This document shows positions 18,861-30,800 of a stretch of 64,000 nucleotides of DNA, piece by piece. Under the pieces are notes generated by a model that saw only the letters and a program-made list of their open reading frames with translations, made no database searches and was not told where the DNA came from. The position numbers and the translations under genes were made by a program. How positions within the stretch are numbered: the stretch's first letter is position 1; every line of letters starts with the position of its first letter. Source of the stretch: Symsagittifera roscoffensis (taxonomy: Eukaryota; Xenacoelomorpha; Acoela; Convolutidae); NCBI RefSeq assembly GCF_963678635.1, contig NC_087062.1:59652084-59716083 (forward strand). The letters are read 5' to 3'.

Positions 18861-21800
18861 GTATTTCAAATTATTTATTTGTCAACTTCTGTTTTTTTAA
18901 CGTTGATATAATTTTTTTTAATGTTTCAGAGAGAGCGGATTTGTCTCTTACTCTGCCTTGTAAGCATTGTACAGTTTCAAATTGAATTCTCTTTCGCTTT
19001 GACCAGTGCAGGGAACAATGGGGTCTCAGATGAGTGCGTGGACTACACTGTATGTGGTGCAATGGGTCGGCAACCATGCAATGCTGCGATATCACGAGCA
19101 TTTGAGGAGGCTTCATGTGGTCCGTGCATAAATGGCTTTGTACAAATGAGCGATAAATCACGAATCTGCCGAAGATGTAAGTTTTGTTTCAAGTTTAGGG
19201 CCACTAAATTAACTTTTATGGCAATGAAGCTGGTTACGAACTTTTTAAAATTGCTGAGTAATTCTGATCCATATACCACTCGCGTGACCATATTTCAAGT
19301 AACCATAACTTGAGCGATAAAAGCAGGCGAGCTAAAGCAGGCTACTTAAATTCGTAACATTTAAAAATGTTTTAGCAGTTGTATATAATATCTAATGAAC
19401 AGTTCAGTTTGCGACCACTTAAATCAAACGTAGCAGGATTGTATTAACTGAAACGTGTAACATTCGCCCGGAAGTACATATCGACGGAAAGTAAAGCTAG
19501 GTTCTAAAACGACTGGCTAGCGTCTAAACACAGCTCTACATGCTTTTCACCGTCTCTGCCAAAGCCAGTTCTTTTGGTGGTCTTTCTAACATCGGGTCGA
19601 CAAAAAACGTTACTGTTTCCGGCTTTACTTAATTACATGCAGAAATAGTGAGCTCATGGCTGGGTCTCATTAATCCCCAGACCACGAGGTCACTCCTAAA
19701 AACAGGGCTACTACTTATTTATTATATTACTATTGTTTTTGTTCAGTAGATAAAAATCATCATCTCCATCGAAGGATCAACCCTTTCCCTTAACTCCTAG
19801 CTTCTCATAATCTGAAAATGAATTTAGATGTTAATTGAATTCAACTCAGGACATCTCAAGGAAGCTAAAAGTTTATTAAAAAAACAGTTTGAGTTCTCCC
19901 GAGACCCCTCCGGATTCTGGAATCCGGGGAAATAACGCTCTTATTTCTTTCGGGAAGGCTGGACACGCCGTCCCAACACCCTTCCTTGTTCTCAGGATTC
20001 GCGATGTAACGATTGTAGCGGCACAATCGTTACAACTCGGAATGGTCTTTGTAAAGTTGTTTTTTCTTCAATCTCGATCAGTATCACACAATTTCCGTTC
20101 ACTGCTTTTCTCAACGAATTCTCTTGTTCTGTTTTCTTTTCGCAATTTTCAGTTGGCGCGAAATTCCGACGTTGTCACGAGTCTTTTTTTCGAACGAATT
20201 TTAAAAAAATTTACATGAAAGTCCAAATTAACCCTTCCGCGTTCGTCAAAATGAACGATTAAGACCACTAATTCGTTAAAACCGTCAAACTTCCCACTCC
20301 GATGTCACAATAAAAATTCGAATTCCGACTTTGCATTTTCGTACATTCTGGTTGAATGTCACAACGATGCAGTAGTTAACGCGCTCGAAACGGTGCACTC
20401 AGTGACTCGTGTTTCAACTGAGAACCTTTAAAGCGCTCTTTTTTTCCGGCTCCAAGGTCATCTAACCAAAGAACCGTTTGCCTAGTTACCGCTTGATAAG
20501 CTTTTGTTTCGCGTTGTGAAAACTTTGTCAGATCTTGTTTTTGTCAGCGTTGAAGAATTATTCGAAGAGATATGCGAATATGTCTCGGATTGCATGGTGT
20601 TTGAGGTTAGACAGTGAAGTGGACGAGAAAGGGCAAAATTGTAGCCAAATTGGCAAGCGTATTGTATGCTAGCCACTCTCCTATCTATGCCGTAACAGAT
20701 TTTAACACGGAAAGTTGGTATGGTTTTGCCTGTTGTATTTGGATAGGGCAGCTTTAGACAGCTTGAAGCTCTTCTTGAGATTTAGAACCCTCGCTCAGAC
20801 AGTTCTCTGTTAGTAGCGTTTTATTTCTCTGAGTGACGTCTCCTTTTTCTTGTTCAGCTTACTGGTTTGGTGTATAGCTTTACTGTTTTAAAAATTTCTG
20901 AAGCCAATCGCAGCTTTAAAACTTTCGTATTATAATCTGGATCCTGAAATTTAGTGGCCCAGTTAGATTTAGTGAGATTTAAATTCTGTATTGTTTTGAG
21001 CTTTTCCGATTGGTAAAAGTTTGCTAGCTGGAGAAAATTTTTTTCTTCCAAATCAAATCCCCGTGAATTAATATAAACAGTTATATACATTAACATTTGA
21101 AGGTATAGACAAAAGGCACATTCCACGCATTTTTTTGTCCAACCTGAATAATTTGAAATCAAATAAACAATGATTAACAGTAAAGGGTTTTCGAGTTATT
21201 ATTTTGAGATTGAGTTCCTGAGCTAAAAATGATCCTATGGTCACATTCGACAATATTGTTCGCGAAAAAGAAAATCGTCAAATTTTTTCTCTAAGTTTTT
21301 TTGATTTTCCAAACATGTAGTTTGATTTTCCAAAGTCTTTTTTCGATTTTTCGAGGTTGAATTTGCTGTCTTAAACATGTGTCATGTAGCATCTAACAAC
21401 ACGGTTTAAAAAAACAACGCAGCAAGTCTGTTTTGGTTTTTCTGGAGTTTGAACAGGAAAACTACAAATGATAGTTCACATCTGAAAAAATTAAAACTTC
21501 ATTTGTTCATGCTAATGAAGAAAACTGAAGGGAGATCAATTGTACGGATAGCCGACTTCCCTGTGTTTTAGAAAAGAATTTTGATGCTTTTGGTCGAGTG
21601 AACGCAAGCAAACTTTAGGCAGATCATGTACATAAAGCTCATGAGCGGACAGAGTCCTAATGTCCATGCATGATCGGGTGATACTTACCAACTTTTTTTG
21701 AAGTAAATCATGCGCATGATTTTTCGGCGCAAAGTTAACTCGTGAATTTACGTAGTCAAATTGGTAAAGTAAGTTACGAGCAAACCGTGTTCGATAACTG

Positions 21801-24800
21801 GCTTAATATTTGATTGATATTAGTTCTATTGGATTTTGTTACAAAATGTTGTAGTTTTGAAAGAATACCGCGATGCCTTCCTAATTTCGTTTTAACTGTC
21901 TACATAGCAAGAATTGAACCACAAACTATTATCTACTGCTACGCTTTTATTTATGTTTATTTACGCTCATTTATTATGTTCGATATTCAGGGCTACCCAA
22001 TTTTATCAAATACAACTTGAAGGTTAGAAGCAATTCAATTTTTTTTTAAATTTATTAGGCAATTAATATCAATAATTTAAAATAACTTATTACCCCTGCG
22101 ATTAGCAAGCGTTATCAAACCGGAATATAGACCTTTTTTCGGGATAACTTAAACTAGCAAGCGTGTCTCCAATGATCAATCGGCTCGCAAAAAGTTGGTT
22201 GTTGATCTGATCAAGCTATTCAAGTTTTTCTAAGCAATCTATTACAGCTAAGAAACTTTGAAATATTAAAAGTGATTTCATGAAGCGAATCGGTCATTAC
22301 AATCGAGAATTTGTAAGCAAGCTAATCAAGCCAATAAATTTTGGAAATATTTCATGTCGTTTAAAGAAGCAGAGATCGGTTCACGAAAAAATTAAGTTTT
22401 TAAGCAAGCTATTCGTCATGAAACTTCGAATTATTTCAAGTTATTCCACAAAGAGAATCGGATGGCGAAAACAAATCTATTCAAGCGATGAAACTTAAAA
22501 AGAATTCAAGTGGTTTCTGAGACCAAAAAATTTTGCGAAAATTAAGTTTTTCTGAGCAAGGTAATCGAGCAATGAGCGTCGAAAAAAAATCTAATTTATT
22601 TCAGACCGTATGGTTTTGCGAAAACTGAAAAATTTCGTATGAACTTTATTCAAGCGATGAAACTGTGAAAAATTTCAAGTTATTTTTCTTCATCAAGCCA
22701 TTAAATCTAAGGAATTTAATATTTCAAGCCATTTCATAAACCGAATCGATTCACGAAAAGCTTTTTTTCTTATGCAGGCTATTGAATCTGAAATATTTCA
22801 AGCGATTTCATAGACCCAATCGTTTTCGAATTATTTCAAGTGACTTCGTAGAACAGCTATTCACGCTATGAATTATTTCAAGTTACTTCATCGCGCAAAT
22901 CGTTTTGTAAAAAATTTAGTTTTCTAGGAAAACTATTCAAGCTATGAAACTTCAAAATGCTTCAAGTTTTTGTATGCAAACTATTTAAGCTATTAAAGTT
23001 AGAGTTCTTTCATGTCGTTTAAAGAAGCCGATCGGTTCACGAAAAGCTCAAGTTTTTCTTAAGGAAGCCAGTCAAGTAATGGAATATTGCAAGCTGTTTC
23101 ATAGATCGAATCGGTTCGCAAAAAATTTTTTTAGGCAAGCTGATCGAGCTATGAAACTTTGAATGATGCCTAGTTGTTTAAAACATTTGAAACATTTCGA
23201 GTTATTTATAGCGCGAAGCGTTTTGAATCTTGAAGCGCAAAACTTTGGACAAAAAAGAGCAGGTGTCGAGTTCATCTTGTTAAAAAGTTTTGAACTTTTT
23301 GATTTGAAAAAATTCTAGAATATTCGAAACGTAAGAATAGCTAACAGAATCTGAAGCTTCAAATTGATTTTACTGAAAAGTTCTAGAACATTCTAGATTC
23401 AGAAGATTTTCCTAAACGTTGAGCTCAATAATCGCTTTTTAAACATGGTGCTTTTTCTGTCGTTCAATTAATATATAAGATTACAGAATCACTTGGTACC
23501 TTGGTTCATAATAAATTCAAGTTTCTTAGCGTCTCGGGCATTTTTAGACTGCAACTTACTAATACCTCTGGTACTGCAAAAGTCCTGGGTTTGTATCTGA
23601 GCAATGGCTTGTTTTTTTTAAACGGGGAAAATTCCATTTCAAAAACAATTTTCGTCTTATGATTTGTCGGCTGAGTTGCCACATCTTTAAATTTTTTCGC
23701 TGAATGCAGTTGCATATTAGTTGCTTCTTATGTTTTCATTTTTTTCTACTATTTCGATTTTTTATTCTACCAACCTTGACATCGTGTATGTTTTTTCGCT
23801 TTAAAGTTTTCTCGGACAATTATTTGTCTGCTTATCTGTTGTCACATCTTGGAAGCGTTTTTTTTCTGCGCGCATTTTTTTTGAAGTTGCTTTTAATGTT
23901 TGATTTTCTGCTACAATTTGTAATTTTTCTTATCTTGGCTTCGTATTTCGTTCTGTTTTTTTTTGTTTCGCCGAAAAAAATTCGTCAGACGAAATTATTT
24001 CGTCCTAATTATCATTGGCTAAATGATCTTATTTTGGGTCGTTCCAAGGGAAACACAATTTTAGTACTCCGATTCGCACTGATCAAGTTGTTTCTTTACC
24101 TAGCGGCTAGTTGAAATTTATTTTCTTTCGTTATGGAAAATTATTTCCAATTATATTGGAAAAGTAAGTTTTTCTCAGAAACTTCTTCTGGTTTTCAAAG
24201 AAGGGGTATCAATGGAAAGATCGCCTTTTCCTCTGTGTGCCTGCATTCTCCCTTTGGTGTCTTTTCACTTAATCCCTCTGTCTTCTGCCTTCAAAAAAAT
24301 CGATTGGGAAATATTTGACCCATATTTTATTGGTTTTCGCTTTCTCGAAAAACCCCTTTCAAATCTGATCTCCTGCTTTCGGCTTAAACGGTTACACTTA
24401 ATTGTTTTTTAGATAAGCATTTATGGCCCTCGGAATGGTAAGTTTTTTCTGGATTTTTTGGGCGCTATGAATTTTTTAAGAATGTTTTCGAAAACTACCC
24501 GGTCAGATCTGAGATTTTGGGTTCAATTCAAAGAACGGGTTGTGGGAGGAAGCTCATTTGCTTATGCGAATACGCCCGAATTTTTCGGAAAGCAAAAGTT
24601 ATTGCTCTGGAATTTTTGACCGTTTTTTTGTTAAACTTAACTTTTCTCGAAAACTGCGCTCCCAAATCTGAGATTTTGGGTTCAATCGAAATAACAGGTT
24701 GCGTGAATCCTTTCTGTATAAGCGGCTACACCCTATTCTTTCACACAAAAGGCTTTGATTCTCGGAAGTGTCATATTTTTGATGTGTCTAGACTTTCTAA

Positions 24801-27800
24801 GATTTTTATCGCTAGCTATCCGGCCAAATCCGATATCATAGGTTAAATCGAAACAACGCCTAAGCCTACCTTGATAATTGGCTGTGCCCAGTTTGTTTAT
24901 AAAAGTTGTGGCCTTCAAAGAAGTCAATGTTTTGAAACTAAACAGTTTTTTGGAAACTTGAATTTACGCGAAAGCTACCGTGCCAATTCTCAGATTGAGT
25001 GTTCAGAAACTCGGTTTTGGGAATTTTCTCTGCGTGAGCGGACACACCCTGTTTTTTTTTGCAGAAAAAAGTTATGAATTTCGGAAAGGTTTGATCTGAG
25101 AAAGTTTTTGATTGTTTTGATCTGAGATGAAAAGTTCAATTGGCAGAAGCGGTTGGGATAATTGTTCGTGCAGAAGTGGCGACTCTTTAATTTTTTGTAA
25201 AGGAAATGTTTACCTTCAGGGTAAATTGATTATCGAATTTTTTTTAAACTCTTTTCACTCATTTCAGTAAAGAAACAACTAAGGTTTTGAGCAAAGTCCA
25301 ACTTTTGAAATCATGTTTTCGCTGCCGCATCAGTGTAGCAAATTCATTTGGCATCAAACACGTATGTCCTGCTTTAGCTGGCCCCTAGTTGTTTTTATCG
25401 AGACATTCGATAATTTTGGTTCACCTAGTTTTTTTAACATTAATTTTTTTTCTTATGTTTTTTATGTTTGCGTTATATCGCAAGTGGTACGAATCTCCGC
25501 TTTGCCTATGTGAATTTTCAAACAATTATTTTTTGTATATTTTACTGGAAACATTCGATCATAAATCTAGTGCAAGTAAATTTTTTATCATAAATAGAAA
25601 ATATTTTGAGTTTGTTGCTTCTTGATGCATATTCCTTGTAAATGGGGAAAAGTTGTGGTACAAGTACAGATCCTTGTGGCACGCCAGTGCTGACTGTGAA
25701 ACCAGTTTTAGCAGTTGCCGCGAACTCCATAACAAACCAATTTAGCTAATAAGATTGTATGATCAAGCCTATTAAACTTTTTTTGAAATTAATTTAAAAA
25801 AATGGGTTTCAGACTTCTGTTAATTCACATTTTTCTGGCAGTTGAATCAGCTAATGCATCAATAATTTTGTATCGAAATCAAAATTGGCAATCATGAAGT
25901 ATGTCGAAATTTCCGAGGTAACTATAGAGACTTTGGTAAATAGCTTTCCTAATAGTTTTACCACAACCAGCTAACAAAGAGAATAGCCTATGATTTTTGA
26001 GGTTCAATTTGCTGTAACTTTTCTGCAAGAATTTAAAATTTAACTTCTTTAGCGCTTCACAAATAAAGGTTGGTAGTTATGCCGTATAAGGCGCATTTAC
26101 ATGCAATTTTTAAAATTAAAAAAGAAAACTGAATTCGTCAATGCAGTATGAGTGAGTAGGTTTCAGGTTTTATGATGGTTGACCTTAAGAAAAAAAAGCA
26201 ATCATGAAGATAATTGAAATGAAAATTTCTCGATGGAAAAAATTTGTTGATCAGTTCCAAAAACATCTGCGCGGTTGGTTTTGCTTGCTCGTTGACTGCT
26301 CTGAACTGCATGCAAATTCTCTAGATGCTTTTTACGTTTGTGATTGGCAAACGTAATCAAACTGGAATATGTTTTTTTTCGGGCTAGCAAGTAGTTGAAC
26401 AGAATCACTCGAATCATTTAAACTGATTCATATGAAATCAAAAGTCAGACGTTAATTTGCTCATGTGGCGAAGAAGTAACGCACCTGCCAATAAAAACAG
26501 TTCATTGGTTTCAACCCGGTCAGAACCTGTTTTTTAAGCGGAAAATTTTATACTCGAAGTAAAAAGCATTTCAGTGTATTCCGGTTTTGGGCAAGTAATT
26601 GAGTTCCTAGAAGTTTTGCCTATTTTTTGATTTTTTTTTCATGCTGTTCATTAAAAATTTTTGAAATTTATTTTTTTTTGAACTCAAGGAGTGTTCTCTG
26701 CATTTAGTGCAGTGGTAATGCTTGAGACGGCAAGACCCAGAAGTTCGATTTCATTCGGGACCTGTTTTTTGTTTGTCGAAACTGAAAATTTTCGAATATT
26801 CTGGACTTTCGTGTCTGCTAATTTTTGTCAGCTTAGGTCTCGCAAAAAGGTTAGGTTTCTTTCTAGCATTTTGAAAGCTTTTTCTAATGGTGCAGGTAAT
26901 TTTGTTTCCGGAATTTTTGTCCTTTTTAGTAGTTTTTTTTTAAAAAAAGTTGGACAATTTTTTTTCAGTTTTTTTATTTGTCTTCTAATCATAGTCATAA
27001 ATCTTTGTATCGCAAGTGATGCGAAGCTCCCCTTTGCCTCTGTGTTGACTGAGCGAATGTTAGCTAATAAGATTGAATAAGAAGTGGATATGCCGGGAAA
27101 ACTATTGAAAAAAGTTTGGCGTCTAGCCAAGGAAAGTTAAAAAATTTCCGCCTTCAAAAAAGCCTTGGATTTTTTTAGTTTCGCGTTCTTCCAAGTAAAA
27201 TGCGTTGTCCCAGAGCAAATCCAGTATGATTTTCTTCTAACGTCACTTTTTCATCTACGAAGAAAAATAGACTCGCTTTGGTATTCTGGTAATTAGTATC
27301 GCTGTGGATGGTTTTTCTGAATTCGGCACCCTACGAGAAATAACAGCGAACAACAATTGGCTCTTTTGCATTGTTGGATCGGTTTAGAAGTCTCTTTGCA
27401 GCAGGGTTGGCAAAATGTAAGTTAAAAACAAAAATAACAAACTAACTGTTATTTAGCAAAAAAAACATGTTATTTTTGTTAAATTGTTAATTAAAAAAAC
27501 ATATCAACAAGAGTTGAGTTTCTTGAACAGAAACGCCAACTTTCCGGCTTTCTCAACGCCGAGTTGAGCACGAAGCTTCCCATACGTCAGGTGAGATTTA
27601 TCGCTCTGTAGTTTGTCAAGTGAAACTGCAATTGGTTTGAAAAAAAAAATTTCATCCGTTCGGGATTCGCTACAATCGTTTCGGAACAAGCATGCAGTAT
27701 AGTTGCGTTGTGTTTTTCTAAGAATTACTCATATTTCTAAGAAATAGCTAACATCACTGTTAGAAATTATAAATAACACTGTAAGTTAAATTCAATGTTA

Positions 27801-30800
27801 AATAACAATGTTAAATAACATGCCAACCCTGCTTTGCAGTGCAAATGTTTTTTGTCTACATCTGTCGCAGTTGCATTAGAAATACTTTATACCTTCCTCA
27901 AGGTTGTCGAGTCTATTATAAGATGATTGGGTTTTCTGGTTCTGACGTTTCTCTCCAAAAACTGGCAACAATTTCTTCTTTGACTCCTTTCAAAGTCTCG
28001 TCGATGAGATTGTCCAGCATCATGTTATATTCTGAAAGGCGTTCTTAATAGTAGTTGCTAATATAGACTCGTGTGAATCTGTACTGTTTGCTTTTATCTT
28101 GGTCGCCATATAATTATAATTGTCTGCTTCATTGCTCATTTCTTCACACGGACTTGGTGATATTCGGCCTCTTTTTTTGGCACCGCTATCGTGTTTGATC
28201 AAGTTATCGGAGTACTGGGATATCTGGATTTTTTTCATCACTTATATCATTAGTTTCACGATTTTGTTTCTAATGATTCATTTTCAGCCTCTATGTAATA
28301 AGTTTATCACAATGTTAAGGCTAAGAAGTCGAACCGACCAAAAAATTTTATTCTAATTTTGAAACAAGTGCAAGGATTTGATCTAAACTACAGTGCTGAT
28401 ATAAATTAACCGGACAAAACGCGTTAAACTTGAAATTTAAAACGCGTTTTTCTCTAATTGGGTTGAGTTTAGGTGAAAACTTATTAAGACAAAACTTGCT
28501 TAAAATTTTAGCAGAATTAATATGGTGTAATTTGTTTTGCAAAATTCGGGCCCAAAATTTTACCCCAAAAATGGGTCATTTTGACTTTTCTTAGTTAATC
28601 AGACATTACGCCAAAAATACCCAGTCGATCACAGACATAATTATATCAAAGTGAGCCCCTTACGTAGCTCAACAAACTTTGAAAAGGGTATTTTCTCCAA
28701 AAAAAGTTGCATATTGTTTAAAAATTGTTTTTAAATAAAAAGTTGGTATTTTATATAGTAAAAATGACCTTTTTGTCTATCAAACAAAAATAAATTAACT
28801 TATACAATATTTTGGAGAATATACCCTTCTTAAAGTTTGTTAGGCTATGTAAGGGGCTCACTTTGGTATACTTATGTCTGAGATTGACTGGGTATTTTCG
28901 GCGTAATTTTTGATTAACTAAGAAAAGCCAAAATGACCCATTTTTGGGGTAAAATTTCGGACCCGAATTTTGCAAAACAAATTACACCATATTAATTCTG
29001 CTAAAATTTTAAGATAGTTTTGTCTTCATAAGTTTTCACCTAAACTCAACCCAATTTGAGAAAAACTCGTTTTAAATTTCAAGTTTAGCTCGTTTTGTCC
29101 GGTTACAGGCTGATTTAAATTATCCGGACAAAATGAGCAAAACTAAGAATTTTCAAACACGTTTATCTCAAATTGGGTTAAGATTAGACAAAAAGTGACC
29201 AGAACAAAAATTGTTTAGAATTTCATCAGAATTAATATGATGCAATTTTTTGCCCAAAATTCTCAACCTAAAATTTACCCCAAAAATGGGTTATTTTGGC
29301 TTTTTTCAATTAATCAAAAATTACGCTGAAATTACTTTGTTAATTGATGAGAAATATATATCACAAAAAGCCTCTTACACACTCCAACATAGTTCTGCAA
29401 GGGTTGAATCTCCAAAAACCTGTATACGAGAAAATATTTTTGCTTGATAGTCAAGAAATGAGATTTTTACAATATAAAATTTTTTGCTTAAAAACAAATT
29501 TTAAACAAATCGCGCTAGTTTTTCGGGATGCAACCCTTCCTTTGTTGGGTGTGTAAGAGGCTTCTTGTGATATATATTTCTCATCAATTAACAAAGTAGT
29601 TTCAGCGTAATTTTTGATTAATTGAAAAAACCCAAAATAAATTTTAGGTTGAAAACTTAAATAAATTTCAGGTTGAAAACTTTGGGGAAAACAATTGCAT
29701 CACTTTAATTATGATAAAATTCTAAGCAACTTTTATTCTCTTCACTTTTTGTCTAATCGTAACCCAATTTGAGTAAAACGCGTTTGAATTTTCAAAATTT
29801 GTTCGTTTTGTCCGGTTAATTTGAATCAGCACTGTACTGTTAGAGCAAAACTGACGTTTTTTTTTGAATTCTAACCTGTTGACACTTTCCTACTGTTAGC
29901 TACGTTATTTTTATTCACAAATATGTTTAGTGAAGCCAACTGATCGCAATATTGGCGATGATATTTTGACAGAGGCAGACGATGGAACCACGATGATCAA
30001 ACGAGCACCATGTATGTATTATTCACTACGAAGTTTTCCATCTTGAGATGCATTTTTTAAATAGTTTTTTCCCGGTGTAAAATTGGGCGAAATCAACAGC
30101 TTCGGACAAAATTTTGAACTGCACTTTTAAGTGGATGATTTTTTTTTTTTGCGTTGCCTTAGGCGAAGAACGGAAGTAGAATAATACAGGTTGATTGTCT
30201 TTGTTTGTTTAAGGTTATCACTCGTCTAAATTTTATCTCCTAATTAGGTCTAAAGATAGCAAAAAACGATCTGCTGATGTTGAGTTTGGCATAAGATGCG
30301 TGCGAAACATAATATAAATGGGAAAATTATAATTGCATAATCTTTTTTAGATTCCGACAACACCCACATGTACCTGACTGCATCCGAGGAACGGTCATTC
30401 AGTTCAACGGCGAATCGGCACACAATTACTTTTCTCAGTTAGACGTCCTTTTAAACTACAATTTCCCAAATGTTCATAAGTAAAGTTACCAGTATTCTCG
30501 AATTTTTGAGGCATAAGCTAATTTAATTGCGTTGATAATTGAGATTTTTCAAAGTTGTTTTTCTTACTGCCTATTGTTTTTTAGTGTTCTCGATTGATTA
30601 GTTATTTATCGCTGGGTTTGAACTCAATCTTGAGAAACTGATTTCAAAAAATTTTGTGGAAAGCCCTAAAAAAACGTAGTAATTGGTCCTAAAAGCATCA
30701 TAGTTTGATTATTTTGATTTTTTTCAAATCATTATCTGAACTCAAAACGCAAACAAAGAGAGAGCTAAAATATACGTGGAATTATGATCAGAAACGTGAT

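Noticed and set aside
22165-23225. CRISPR-like array
   Set aside because: Repeats are diverged and irregular in length, in a eukaryotic intron.
23704-24114. 136-codon frame with many Phe and Leu, looking like a membrane protein
   Set aside because: It comes from T-rich low-complexity intron sequence; no helix pattern with charged loops, no splice sites, no homologous look.
28751-28975. 74-codon frame repeated at 40,788 and 41,032
   Set aside because: Lies in the arms of the palindromic MITE and appears in mirror form on both strands; not a gene.
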